64,000 nucleotides of DNA, from NCBI GenBank assembly GCA_031265875.1, contig JAISCA010000002.1, positions 62,001 through 126,000 of the forward strand, read 5' to 3'. The position numbers were made by a program, and so were the translations under genes. The stretch comes from Propionibacteriaceae bacterium. Lineage in GTDB: Bacteria; Actinomycetota; Actinomycetes; Propionibacteriales; Propionibacteriaceae. Under the pieces are notes generated by a model, which saw only the letters and a program-made list of their open reading frames with translations, had not been told where the DNA came from and did no database searches. Position 1 is the first letter of the stretch, and the number at the start of each line of letters is the position of its first letter. Positions 40,583 to 49,867 of the stretch are shown piece by piece.

Positions 40583-42076
40583 ATGGCTTGGGCGGGCATG
40601 TCGATCACGCAGGTCGAGCCTGTGGTCAGGCAGTTGAAGACTCAGGCGGACGATCTGGACGCCATCAAGCGGCGGGTCGAATCTCTGGTGGCGCAGGCCA
40701 TGAAGACCTGGGGCGGGGCCGACGCCAGTCGATTCCGCAGTCAATGGGAGACCTCGTCCAGGCGGCAGATGACGTCTTGTGGGGCGGCTCTGCGTGAGTT
40801 CGCGACCCGCTTGGCGGGGGAGATCGAGCAGCAGCGTCAGACCAGCCAAGCTTTGGCCGCTTTGGCGCCATCCAGCCCGATCGGTCCGACGCCCTCACCG
40901 GTGGCGCCGAAGCTGGACTCCGGCACTGGGCGGGTGACGCTACCGACGGAGCAGACCAAGCCGATGTCGCCCTATCCGAAAGAAGTGTCGTGGGCGACGG
41001 CCGAGGTGACTGAGAACGGCGTGGTGGTGCGTTTCAAAGCCAACCCAGGCCAGGAGCGGTCGGGCTGGGTGAAGGTGACTTACCCGGGCTTCGGCAGCGA
41101 ACATGACAGTGTGACCGAGTGGATCTGGGTCACGCAGTCGGGTGGGCGACAGGACTATGTGGCCTTGGGCGACTCTTACTCGGCTGGTCCGGGGGCCTTG
41201 GTCGGTGGTGATTTCGATGAGTCCGTGCCGACAAAAAAGAAGTTTAAGTCAGTCGGTCGGGGGACCTTGGTGGAGGTTGAGGAACCGGATGGAGAGGCGG
41301 GTGGCTGGCGGGCGGCCCAGGCTTGGCCGCGGCAGTTGGGCGAAGGCCATGAGACTGGCAGTGGGACGCCACAATTGGATATGGGCAAGAACGACTTCGC
41401 GGCTGAGACGGGCGCCAAGACCGAAGACGTTCTGCGGCAGATCAAGGACAATGCCGAGGCTCTGCGGGCGGCGGACATCGTGACCGTGTCAGTGGGCGGG
41501 AACGACATCGATTTCGCCGGCATCGTGCAGGAGGCGATATTTTCTCACGAATCCGGTGACTATCAAGATTGGTCAGGTCGCCCTCTGGACGTCCCGTACA
41601 AAGACGGCGAGCTAGAAGCTTTCGCACGGGGTCGGGATCTGATCAAAAATGACTTGAATGATAAGTTGGTTGAAGTTTACACCAAGCTCTTGGAGGCGGC
41701 TCCTGATGCGACCATCTACGTGACGGGTTATCCGTACGTGGTGGAAGCCGACGATGTCGGCCAATCACTTTTAGGGGTCTCGCATGTGGCAGAGGCCGAA
41801 GGCCTGGTCAGAGCCTTGAACCAGGCCCAAGAGAAGGCGATTGCGCAAGCCGTCGCCAATAATCCAGACTGGCGGGCGCGGATCGAGTTCGTCGATCCGA
41901 ACGCCGATGGCTCACCTTTCGCCGGTCACAGTTACCAGGACGCCGACCCGTACTATACGAAGGTTTTGGAAGCGGTCGGGAATAAGCTCAGCCCGACGCC
42001 TTACGCCTACCATCCTAATTTGGCTGGGAACGAAGCTTACGCGGACGTGGTGGGGCAGAAGATGCTCGGCCAGTGA
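40583..42076 (+). CDS. WXG100-like domain fused to SGNH/GDSL hydrolase (putative T7SS effector)
   Basis: 497 residues from ATG 40583 (AAAGGGGG site). Residues 1-90 form a helical hairpin with W43-G44-G45 between the helices, the WXG100/ESAT-6 pattern used for type VII secretion. After a Pro/Ser linker and a beta-rich section, the SGNH hydrolase begins: block I GDSYSAG with nucleophile S198, block III GGND (oxyanion Asn), and a C-terminal YHPNLAGNEAYADVVG with the catalytic His. No Sec signal is present. Most likely an exported esterase/lipase, possibly acting on lipids or envelope esters of competitors or host. Codon use is less biased in the hydrolase part, hinting at transfer. Confidence 0.75.
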   Translation: MAWAGMSITQVEPVVRQLKTQADDLDAIKRRVESLVAQAMKTWGGADASRFRSQWETSSRRQMTSCGAALREFATRLAGEIEQQRQTSQALAALAPSSPIGPTPSPVAPKLDSGTGRVTLPTEQTKPMSPYPKEVSWATAEVTENGVVVRFKANPGQERSGWVKVTYPGFGSEHDSVTEWIWVTQSGGRQDYVALGDSYSAGPGALVGGDFDESVPTKKKFKSVGRGTLVEVEEPDGEAGGWRAAQAWPRQLGEGHETGSGTPQLDMGKNDFAAETGAKTEDVLRQIKDNAEALRAADIVTVSVGGNDIDFAGIVQEAIFSHESGDYQDWSGRPLDVPYKDGELEAFARGRDLIKNDLNDKLVEVYTKLLEAAPDATIYVTGYPYVVEADDVGQSLLGVSHVAEAEGLVRALNQAQEKAIAQAVANNPDWRARIEFVDPNADGSPFAGHSYQDADPYYTKVLEAVGNKLSPTPYAYHPNLAGNEAYADVVGQKMLGQ

Positions 42077-42101
42077 AATTGTGATTCGCTAAGACTGGGG
42101 C

Positions 42102-42857
42102 TTGTGCCTAAGTGGTCGGTCAGGCGATGCTAGGCCCGATAGGGATGACGCCGGTGACAGGTTCAGAGGGCGGGTTCGACGATTACGGATTGTGGGGTTG
42201 TGTGCGATGGTGACTGGCGCCGCTGGGTTGAGTGGTCGCTCTGAGCCGCCGCTGGTTCCGCCGGCCGATCAGTCGGCGGTGGCGCCGGCCTGGGTGTTCG
42301 AGCCAGTGGCGCCGTTTTGGGCCTACCCGGTCGACCCGGGTGCGGTGATGTGGCAGGTCGCAGGCGACGGCTGGACTGTGACTGGTTTCGACATGGGCAC
42401 CGACGAGGCGACCTGGGACTCCAACTTCTTAGACGACGCCAGCGGTCTGCCCTTAGTGAGGTCGGGCGATCCGATCGTGTTCGTGAACGTCATGGTGACC
42501 AACACCGCCGAGGAGACCATGTACGTGGCCACAGGCCAGCCCCGGCTGTGGGCGACGCCGACGGGTCGGCCGTACCGTCAAGGTTTGGCCTATGTGACCC
42601 GGCACAGCGAGCAGTTGGCGCTCGAGCATGGGGTGCGTCAGGACAGTCTCGACGTCACCGCCACTGAGATCACACAGGTTTACGCGGTCCGGCCCAGGGA
42701 GTCGTTCGCCAGGGGCTTCGCTCTGCCCTTGGGCTGGGGGCGGGAATACGTCTTCGTGCCGAGTGTGAGGGTGTACGAGAGCCCGGACGCTGTGATCGGC
42801 CACGAGGTTATTTTCGACCAGAGGTCGTACACCTTCGCTGTCCCCCGAACCACCTAG
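42102..42857 (+). CDS. Hypothetical exported protein downstream of the WXG100-SGNH gene
   Basis: Up to 250 residues from TTG 42102; ATG 42207 (MVTGAAGLSG) is an alternative and neither has a convincing ribosome site. A hydrophobic stretch RIVGLCAMVTGAAGLSG could be a signal sequence, followed by PPLVPPADQSAVAPAW and a beta-rich domain with an immunoglobulin-like/DUF4352-type flavour (DPIVFVNVMVTNTAEETMYVATGQPRLWATPTG). It directly follows the putative T7SS effector on the same strand, a place where effector immunity or accessory proteins are found; that role is a guess. Confidence 0.55.
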   Translation: MCLSGRSGDARPDRDDAGDRFRGRVRRLRIVGLCAMVTGAAGLSGRSEPPLVPPADQSAVAPAWVFEPVAPFWAYPVDPGAVMWQVAGDGWTVTGFDMGTDEATWDSNFLDDASGLPLVRSGDPIVFVNVMVTNTAEETMYVATGQPRLWATPTGRPYRQGLAYVTRHSEQLALEHGVRQDSLDVTATEITQVYAVRPRESFARGFALPLGWGREYVFVPSVRVYESPDAVIGHEVIFDQRSYTFAVPRTT

Positions 42858-42979
42858 TGTCCATCCAGAAGCCACTCTACCCTCGCTTCTACGCTATCGG
42901 TGGTCGCAACTGCTCAATCGGCCCTGCCCCGTCGCCGATTGACGACTTACGACGTCCGACACGCCGAAGATAGTGTTGT

Positions 42980-43029
42980 AACTGCTCTGTGAGTCAATCG
43001 CGGCCAGACCGGCGACTCACAGAGCAGTT
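42980..43029. terminator. Long perfect inverted repeat downstream of convergent genes
   Basis: AACTGCTCTGTGAGTC (42980-42995) and its exact complement GACTCACAGAGCAGTT (43014-43029) form a 16-bp stem with an 18-base loop, between the ends of convergent genes. No T-run on either side. Bidirectional terminator is the simplest reading; a remnant of a transposable element end is possible. Confidence 0.5.
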
Positions 43030-43052
43030 GTGCGTATTCTCAGAGCTGTCCG

Positions 43053-44516
43053 CTAGGCCTCGACCGGCTGGTCGGACCGGGACCGCGGGATCAGACAGCT
43101 GGCTAGGCAGGCCAGGGCCAGGATCGCCATCCCGGCGACGATGCCGCCGCGGTAACCGGCGGCGCTGTCGCCCGATTGGCTGAGCCTGGTCTGGACCAAG
43201 GGTAAGACGACGAAGGACAGACCCGCGCCCAGGTTGAAAGCCCCGGCGTTCAGGCCCGGCAGATAGCCGGGGTTGTCTTCGGGTGAGAGCACGATGCCGA
43301 GTCCGTTCAGCATGATGTTGACCATGCCGGCGTAGGTTAGGCCGACTAGGACGGACAGGCCGGCCAGTCGGGGCAGGCTGTGGGACTCGATCAAGAGCAG
43401 GGTCCCCCCGACGCCGATCACGCTACCCAGCAGTCCGACCTGGAGGACCCGTTTGTAGCCGAAGCGGCCGGCCAGGTAGCCCGACAGCGGCCCCATGGCC
43501 AGACCGGCGATCGCGTACGGGGTCAAGGTCACGAAGGGGGCCTGGGCGGCGCTCAGACCGGCCCCGACGGTGGCGTCTTGGGCGATGGCCGGGACGATCT
43601 GGTTCATGACGGCGAAGACGCCGATCATGGTCAACAAAGTGGTCGAGAGCAGACCCCAGGTGGCCCGGTCGCGCAGGTACCGGGTCGTCACCAGCGGGTG
43701 GGCCAGACGCGATTCCGTCTTCCAGAAGGCGACGAAGGCGGCCACCGCCAAGAGCGCCAGCAACCCGATCAGGACCCAATTGGCCTGGGACAAGGCGGCC
43801 AACTGGTCGAAGGCCAGGTACAGACCGCCGACCGCCACCGCCAGTAGTAAGGCCCCCAGCCAGTCCATCGGCGTCGGTTCCAGCACGGTCGACTCGTTGG
43901 TCAGGCAGCGCACGGCCAGACCGGCCGACAGGGCGATCACGGCCATGACCCAGAAGATGGAGGAGAAACCGAAGCGGTCGAACAACCAGCCGCCGGCGAT
44001 GGCGTCGACGCCGGCGATGCCGCCGTTGACCGAGGTGATGACGCCCAGCAAGGTGGCGTACTTCTTGGTGTCGGTGACGTGGGTGCGCAACATGATCAGG
44101 CACAGCACGACGGTCGGCCCGGCCACGCCTTGGACGACGCGCCCGACGAAGAGCCAGGTCACATCAGGGGACAAGGCGCTGATGACGCAGCCGACGGCGG
44201 TGGCGAAGAGCATCGTGCTCAGGACCAGCCGCCGCCCCCGGAGATCGGCCAGGCGGGGCAGGAAGAGGGAGAAGACCGCCGCCGAGGCGAAGAAGGCCGT
44301 CTGGGTCAATCCGATCTCGGCGGTGCTGGCGTTCAGCGCCGCCTCCATGCCCTTGAGGGCGGGAGACAGCATCGAAGCGTTGAGCTGGAAGGCGAAACAG
44401 GCCACCAGGAGGGAGAGGGTCAAAGCCACCGTGCTGGTGTGGGAGCCGGTGACGACTTGGCCGGCCACGACGGTCCGGTCGGGGCCGGGCTGGGCCTCGG
44501 CCTTCGGCTCAGGCAT
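43053..44516 (-). CDS. MFS transporter (DHA2-like)
   Basis: 487 residues, about 14 hydrophobic segments. The loop 2-3 motif reads PRLADLRGRRLVLSTM and motif C-like VVQGVAGPTVVLCLIML is visible, as in drug:H+ antiporters. It overlaps the nucleoside hydrolase gene by 8 bases, so both are one transcript; it may move nucleosides or a related compound instead of drugs. No regulator lies adjacent. Confidence 0.85.
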   Translation of the reverse strand: MPEPKAEAQPGPDRTVVAGQVVTGSHTSTVALTLSLLVACFAFQLNASMLSPALKGMEAALNASTAEIGLTQTAFFASAAVFSLFLPRLADLRGRRLVLSTMLFATAVGCVISALSPDVTWLFVGRVVQGVAGPTVVLCLIMLRTHVTDTKKYATLLGVITSVNGGIAGVDAIAGGWLFDRFGFSSIFWVMAVIALSAGLAVRCLTNESTVLEPTPMDWLGALLLAVAVGGLYLAFDQLAALSQANWVLIGLLALLAVAAFVAFWKTESRLAHPLVTTRYLRDRATWGLLSTTLLTMIGVFAVMNQIVPAIAQDATVGAGLSAAQAPFVTLTPYAIAGLAMGPLSGYLAGRFGYKRVLQVGLLGSVIGVGGTLLLIESHSLPRLAGLSVLVGLTYAGMVNIMLNGLGIVLSPEDNPGYLPGLNAGAFNLGAGLSFVVLPLVQTRLSQSGDSAAGYRGGIVAGMAILALACLASCLIPRSRSDQPVEA

Positions 44517-45462
44517 GGTCGCGCGCCTTCCCTAGACGGTCGATGGCGTCGATCACCAAATCCCAGAAGCGGTCGGCCGCCAAGGTCAGGGCGGCCTGGG
44601 TGTGGCAGTCGGGCGGCGCGGCCCGTCTGAAGTCCGCCACCGTCATACCCAGGGTCTGTTCGCCGACGGTCTCCACCGTGATCGGCACGCGCACCGTGCC
44701 GACGATGGAGGGATCGATCACCCGGGCCACCGCCACGGGGTCGTGGACCGGCGGGAAGTCGAAGCCTTGGGCGTCCCGGTAGGCCTGGCGGAAGAAGGCG
44801 AACAACCCCAGCACGAACTCGGCCAGCGGCGTGCCCAAAGCCTTCACCCGCTCCGCCACCGCGTCGGTGGCGAGCGCCTGATGGGTGACGTCGAGGCCCA
44901 CCATCGTGACCGGCCAAGCGGTTTCGAAGACGATGCGGGCGGCCTCGGGATCGGTCTTGACGTTGAACTCGGCCACGGCCGACCAGTTGCCGACGTGGAC
45001 GCCGCCGCCCATCAGCACGACCTCGGCGACCCGGTCGACGATCCTCGGCTCCTTGCGGATGGCCAGGGCGATGTTGGTCAACGGTCCAGTCGGGACCAAG
45101 GTGATGGTCTTGGGCGCGGCCGCCAGCACGGTGTCGATGATCAGGTCGACGCCATGGCGGGGGTCGAGCCTGACGGTGGGCTGGGGCAAGACGACACCGT
45201 CCAGCCCCGAGTCGCCGTGGACGTCGGCGGCCACCTCGATGGGCCGGAGCAAGGGGCGACCGCAGCCGGCCGCGATCGGCACCTCGGTGGCGCCAGCCAT
45301 GGTCAAGACGGCCAGGGCGTTGCGGGTGACCTGGTCCAGGGCGGCGTTGCCGCCCACCGTGGTGACCGCCACCAGTTCGATGTCGGGATTGCCCAAGGCC
45401 AGCAGCAGCGCGATGGCGTCGTCGTGTCCGGGATCGCAATCCAGGATTATCTGGTGAGACAT
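44509..45462 (-). CDS. Inosine/uridine-preferring nucleoside hydrolase
   Basis: 317 residues. The N-terminal IILDCDPGHDDAIALLLAL is the calcium/ribose-binding aspartate cluster of IunH; VTTVGGN, PTGPLTNIALAIR, MGGGVHVGNW, AEFNVKTDPEAA and VHDPVAVA (active-site His/Asp) complete the signature. It cleaves the N-glycosidic bond of nucleosides to base and ribose. ATG 45462 follows GAGGAGG. Paired with the MFS gene. Confidence 0.92.
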   Translation of the reverse strand: MSHQIILDCDPGHDDAIALLLALGNPDIELVAVTTVGGNAALDQVTRNALAVLTMAGATEVPIAAGCGRPLLRPIEVAADVHGDSGLDGVVLPQPTVRLDPRHGVDLIIDTVLAAAPKTITLVPTGPLTNIALAIRKEPRIVDRVAEVVLMGGGVHVGNWSAVAEFNVKTDPEAARIVFETAWPVTMVGLDVTHQALATDAVAERVKALGTPLAEFVLGLFAFFRQAYRDAQGFDFPPVHDPVAVARVIDPSIVGTVRVPITVETVGEQTLGMTVADFRRAAPPDCHTQAALTLAADRFWDLVIDAIDRLGKARDHA

Positions 45463-45761
45463 GGAGAGGTCGTTCCTCCTCGGGTGGTGGCAGCGGATAG
45501 TGGGCGGATGGTTAAACCTACGTTATCTGAGAACAGGCCGACCCGGTCAGTCGAGTCATCCGCAGAGCGGGTGGGCCGATGGAGTCCGGGTCTCAGACCG
45601 GCCGGCGCGCTCGCCGCCAGGCGGGCGACCAGGTCGTCGGGTTGTCGCGGCTGGGGACACGGCTTGAGGGGCGGTCCGTTCGGTCGGCCCAGCGGACCGT
45701 CGGTAGAATGCTTGTCGCACAGACGTGGCGGTGGGCCGCGCTGGGACGAGAGGCGCCAGCC
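45463..45761. other. Divergent regulatory region between nucleoside hydrolase and malQ
   Basis: About 300 bases with no supported gene. TAGAAT at 45704-45709 is a near-consensus -10 for the malQ message, giving a leader of about 45 bases. An in-frame ATG at 45708 overlaps this hexamer and is unlikely to be the start. Confidence 0.45.
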
Positions 45762-47918
45762 GTGGCCGTGACCGACACCGATCTCAGGCGGTTGGCGGCT
45801 TCGCATCAGATCGCGACCGAGTTCTGGGATTGGAAGGGCCGGCACTCCCAGATTCCGGACTCCACCCTGGTGGCGGCGCTGGCCGCCCTCGACGTCGACG
45901 CCTCCAGTCCGGCGGGCGTGGCGGCCGGTTTGGCCGATCAGGAGCGGCGGGCCTGGTCGCGACCGTTGCCGCCTTGCGTCGTGACCGAACAGGGACAGGA
46001 TTGCCGGGTCGAGGCGCATGTCACGGCCGGAGCGCCGGTCAAGGTCTGGGTCGAATGCGAGCGGGGCGCCCGCGTCGAGGCCCATCAACTCGACAACGAC
46101 GTGCCCGACCGCGAGGTCGAGGGCCGGTGGCTGGGCCGGGCCAGTTTCCAGGTGCCGGGCGACCTGCCCTTGGGCTACCACCGTTTGATCTTGCACTCCT
46201 TGGACCAGCGGGTCGAGGCCCGGTTGATCGTGACCCCGCCCTGGCTCGGTCTACCCAGCCAATTGGGCGACGAACAGGTCTGGGGCTTCATGGTCCAGCT
46301 CTATTCGCTCAGCTCGCGCTCGGACTGGTGCTTCGGCGACCTGCTCGATTTGGCCGACCTGGCGGTCTGGGCCAAGACCAACCACGGCGCCGACTACATC
46401 CTGATCAACCCCCTGCACGCCGCCGAGCCGGTCCCACCGATGGAGCCGTCCCCGTACTTGCCGGCCTCCCGGCGCTACGTCAACCCGATCTACATCCGGC
46501 CCGAGGCGATCGACGAGTACGCCCTCATCTCGGAGCGGCGGCGCCGGCGGGTCAGCCAACGCCGGCGGGCTTTGCGGCGGCTCCTGGCCGACGATCCGGC
46601 CGTGCGGCGGGACGAGGTCTGGGCGGCCAAGCGGGCCGCCTTGGCCGACATCTTCGCCGCCCGCCGCCGTCCGGCCCGGCAGATGGCCTGGGAAGCCTTC
46701 TGCCGGGCCGAAGGCCAAGCCCTGCGCGACTGGGCCACCTGGTGCGTCCTGTGCGAGGACTTCGGAGCCGACTGGCGGCAGTGGCCGCTCCAATTCCGCC
46801 GCCCCGACTCCAAAGAGGTGGCGGCCTACGCCCGCGCCCAAGCCGAGCGGGTCGGCTTCCAGATGTGGCTGCAGTGGGTGGCCGAGTCGCAATTGGCCTC
46901 GGCCCAGTACCGGGCCAAGGAGATCGGGATGCGGATCGGCATCATGGCCGACCTGGCGGTCGGGGTCAACCCGGTCGGGGCCGAGACCTGGTCTCTGGCC
47001 GCGGTCTTCGCCACCGGCGTCTCGGTCGGGGCGCCACCCGACGCCTACAACCAAGCCGGACAGGACTGGGGCCAGCCGCCCTGGCGGCCGGACCGGCTGG
47101 AGGAGGCCGCCTTCGAGCCCTACCGAGCCATGATCCAGGCCACCCTGCGCCACTCCGGCGGTCTCAGAGTGGACCACATCCTGGGCCTGTTCCGGCTCTG
47201 GTGGGTGCCCCAGGGGGCCGGACCGAAGGACGGCACTTACATCCGTTACGACCATCGGGCCATGGTCGGCATCCTGGCTTTGGAGGCCCAACGGGCCGGA
47301 GCCGTGGTGGTGGGCGAGGACCTGGGCACGGTCGAGCCGGGGGTGCGCGACTACCTGGGCCAACGCGGCCTGCTGGGCACCTCGGTGCTGTGGTTCGAGT
47401 CCGACGACGAGGGCCGTCCCCGGCCGCCGGCCGATTGGCGGGCGCTCTGCATGGCCTCGGTCACCACCCACGATCTGCCCCCGACCGCCGGCTACCTGGC
47501 CCACGACCACGTCGCCCTGCGCCACTCGCTGGGTCTGCTGACCGAGTCGCTGGCGGACGAGATCGCCAAGGACGTGCACGAGCAGGGCGCCGTCATCGGT
47601 CTGCTCGAACGCGAGGGCCATCTGGCGCCGGGTCAGCGCGATCCCCACGCCATCATGCTGGCCCTGCACCGGCACTTGGCCAGCACCCGGTCCCGCTTGC
47701 TCTGCTTGGCCTTGACCGACGCGGTGGGGGAGCGGCGGGCCCAGAACCAGCCCGGCACGATCGACCAGTACCCCAACTGGCGGGTGCCCCTGGGCGGGCC
47801 GGACGGACGCCGCCTCCAATTGGAGGACGTCTTCACCCGGCCGGAGGTGGGGGAGTTGGTCGAGGCCTTCAAGCAGGCCCAGGCTCAAGCCCAAGCCCCG
47901 GCCCAGGCTCGCGACTGA
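45762..47918 (+). CDS. malQ: 4-alpha-glucanotransferase
   Basis: 718 residues from GTG 45762 (GGGACGAGAGG site), matching the usual MalQ length; upstream in-frame starts to 45579 add non-homologous sequence. GH77 signatures: SSRSDWCFGDLLDLADLAVW, HAAEPVPPMEPSPYLPASRRYVNPIYI, GIMADLAVGVNPVGAETW, the nucleophile Asp in LRVDHILGLFRLWW, the acid/base Glu in VVVGEDLGTVEPGV and TTHDLPPTAGY. It transfers malto-oligosaccharyl units in maltodextrin or glycogen metabolism. The N-terminal ~160 residues are the actinobacterial beta-domain extension. Confidence 0.93.
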   Translation: MAVTDTDLRRLAASHQIATEFWDWKGRHSQIPDSTLVAALAALDVDASSPAGVAAGLADQERRAWSRPLPPCVVTEQGQDCRVEAHVTAGAPVKVWVECERGARVEAHQLDNDVPDREVEGRWLGRASFQVPGDLPLGYHRLILHSLDQRVEARLIVTPPWLGLPSQLGDEQVWGFMVQLYSLSSRSDWCFGDLLDLADLAVWAKTNHGADYILINPLHAAEPVPPMEPSPYLPASRRYVNPIYIRPEAIDEYALISERRRRRVSQRRRALRRLLADDPAVRRDEVWAAKRAALADIFAARRRPARQMAWEAFCRAEGQALRDWATWCVLCEDFGADWRQWPLQFRRPDSKEVAAYARAQAERVGFQMWLQWVAESQLASAQYRAKEIGMRIGIMADLAVGVNPVGAETWSLAAVFATGVSVGAPPDAYNQAGQDWGQPPWRPDRLEEAAFEPYRAMIQATLRHSGGLRVDHILGLFRLWWVPQGAGPKDGTYIRYDHRAMVGILALEAQRAGAVVVGEDLGTVEPGVRDYLGQRGLLGTSVLWFESDDEGRPRPPADWRALCMASVTTHDLPPTAGYLAHDHVALRHSLGLLTESLADEIAKDVHEQGAVIGLLEREGHLAPGQRDPHAIMLALHRHLASTRSRLLCLALTDAVGERRAQNQPGTIDQYPNWRVPLGGPDGRRLQLEDVFTRPEVGELVEAFKQAQAQAQAPAQARD

Positions 47919-47938
47919 GCCTGCCCCTGTCAGTCCGA

Positions 47939-49633
47939 TTACGGATAGTTCCTCGGCCAGACATAGCAGTCGAAATCTATACCGGCGTCCAGTCGTCCAG
48001 CCAGAGCGGCGAATCCACTCGGAACCACCACCCGAGACAGCGGACCATACGTAGACTCGACGATGAAATAGATGATCCTCGCTAAACCATGCGCCTCGCA
48101 ATACTCACGGATCAAATCAGCCGGGCCATCCAAGCACTCTTGAAATCTGCTCAAGCGCTCCATAAAATCACCATCGACATCACCCGTATCGAAACTCCAA
48201 TAATCGCGCGATATCGGCCAATGATGCCGAATATGCCCAACGCTGGTGTAGGTCGCCGTCAACCCCGTCAAACGCTCGAACTCAGCGAAATCCATCACAT
48301 CGCCATCCACCGTCAGAATGACTTTGGTCACGGTCATACGCCGGTTGCCGTTCCCCGGGTCGGGCGATCCTTCACTCCGTCCTGCCGTGGTCGTAGCCCC
48401 ACTATGACCGGTCTGAAGGCTCACCTCGCCTTGATCGTCCTCACTCGGATCAGCATCACTCAGCGCTCCCTCAAGAACATCAGGCCCATCGGCGGCGGAC
48501 AGATCCTCGACCCAAACGGCCTCCATCGCCTGAACTGGCTCGTAGTCCAGACACAGCCAACCGATCAGATCAGACGCCTCCGCGAAATCGAAGGGCAAAA
48601 ACCGCACCCCCAAACCCGCCGGATCCATCACATTGAAACTACCCAACCCTTCTTGCGCCCACTCGCCCCGCCACATCAGGTAAGCCTGCTTCTTAGCCCA
48701 CACTTCCAAGGACCGCGCGTTAGCCACCGCCGACAGGACCGGCCATGGCGCTCCACCCGTCGTCAGAGCCGAAGCGGCACCCATATCACTCCCAAGAATG
48801 TAAGCTCGCTCGGCCGGTGCTAATCTCTCCAGCAACCCCGGGCTGAACACCCGCCCCGCCACTTGCACATCAAGGCCTGGCCGATTCTCCGCCACAGCCA
48901 CCGCCACATACGGGCCGGCATCGGCGTCCACGAAGCGGAAACGCGAGTCTCTTTCCCCTAACAAAACGTGCGCCCCGCCCCGCCGTTGTGCCATCGACCA
49001 AGCGAACGCCCCCATCTCCAAGGTGGCCTGTCTTACCGCCAACGCTTCGATGGAATCGAAGACCGCGGATGATTCCCGCGGCCCCGTCACAACTCGCCCG
49101 GCCAACACCAGCGCCGACCCCCGAGGCGACCCGATTCCCCCGAGTGGACCGATCTCAGCAAACTTTCTCAGCCCCTCTGCGATAACTTCAGGGGCAAGCT
49201 CTGGGACATCGTCCTCATCGATCAATGTGCCCATATCGAAACTGACATCCGCGCCCAAACGAGCCAGAAAGGCACAGAAATCAGGCGGTAGTTCCACATA
49301 CGGAAAATCATCCGGAGAAGAATCCGACCAAACCCGAAACGACGCCGTGACACCGTTGATCCGACAATAAGTGGCAATGGAGTCAACCGAAACGACCAAC
49401 AAGTCATGGAGAGGACCCAGATAGTCCATGGCATAGTGGAACGAGACCGGACTCACCTGCTGAATCGGCTCAGTCCGCCCCACTAACACCCAACGATCCA
49501 CCTCGACTGGACCACCATCGCACACCTCACCCCGGCTATAGACCACGGTCGGGCTCACACCTACTACCTGGGTCACCTTAGCGAAGTCGAGCTGCTCGCC
49601 CTCCAACACAAACTCAGCCACCGTTATCAACAC
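47939..49633 (-). CDS. Double DUF4279 protein, putative immunity protein of the RHS toxin
   Basis: 564 residues. Both ends look like DUF4279 domains: residues 1-140 (FVLEGEQLDFAKVTQVVGVSPTVVYSRGE, WVLVGRTEPI) and 437-564 (VILTVDGDVMDFAEFERLTGLTATYTSVG, WSFDTGDV), each ending with a similar PPDFCAFLARLGADVSFD / PSGFAALAGRLDAGIDFD unit. Between them is an unrelated ~290-residue region plus an acidic linker. It starts 12 bases after the RHS toxin stop on the same strand. DUF4279 proteins occur as immunity or accessory proteins with polymorphic toxins, so protection against the upstream toxin is the favoured role. Confidence 0.65.
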   Translation of the reverse strand: MLITVAEFVLEGEQLDFAKVTQVVGVSPTVVYSRGEVCDGGPVEVDRWVLVGRTEPIQQVSPVSFHYAMDYLGPLHDLLVVSVDSIATYCRINGVTASFRVWSDSSPDDFPYVELPPDFCAFLARLGADVSFDMGTLIDEDDVPELAPEVIAEGLRKFAEIGPLGGIGSPRGSALVLAGRVVTGPRESSAVFDSIEALAVRQATLEMGAFAWSMAQRRGGAHVLLGERDSRFRFVDADAGPYVAVAVAENRPGLDVQVAGRVFSPGLLERLAPAERAYILGSDMGAASALTTGGAPWPVLSAVANARSLEVWAKKQAYLMWRGEWAQEGLGSFNVMDPAGLGVRFLPFDFAEASDLIGWLCLDYEPVQAMEAVWVEDLSAADGPDVLEGALSDADPSEDDQGEVSLQTGHSGATTTAGRSEGSPDPGNGNRRMTVTKVILTVDGDVMDFAEFERLTGLTATYTSVGHIRHHWPISRDYWSFDTGDVDGDFMERLSRFQECLDGPADLIREYCEAHGLARIIYFIVESTYGPLSRVVVPSGFAALAGRLDAGIDFDCYVWPRNYP

Positions 49634-49645
49634 GACACTATCCCA

Positions 49646-49867
49646 TCACGGGTAAAAGAATAGATCAGTAAATACCTCACCCAAACCGTTTTTTTCAATA
49701 ACCCAAACTTTATGAGTCGATGGATCCAGACGTATATCCCATTTGCTGACATCGGCACCCTTGCCCAAGGCATCACGTTTTATAGCATGGGCGTCACGGA
49801 AGCCATTTTCTGCAGCTAGTCGCTCGAGTTCACGTTTCCCAAGTAGTCTAGGGTCAATCGGGCTTTC
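49646..49867 (-). other. C-terminal toxin tip of the RHS protein
   Basis: The last 73 residues (ESPIDPRLLGKRELERLAAE..., DAHAIKRDALGKGADVSKWD, HKVWVIEKNGLGEVF) follow the hydrophobic stretch and have a different composition. The pattern DAHxIK...K...W...G is loosely like bacterial toxin type 33 domains, but I cannot confirm this. Polymorphic toxins carry the exchangeable activity in this position. Confidence 0.4.

Noticed and set aside
46251..48101. Minus-strand open frame of 616 codons antisense to malQ
   Set aside because: Same shadow effect; malQ catalytic motifs are complete on the plus strand.
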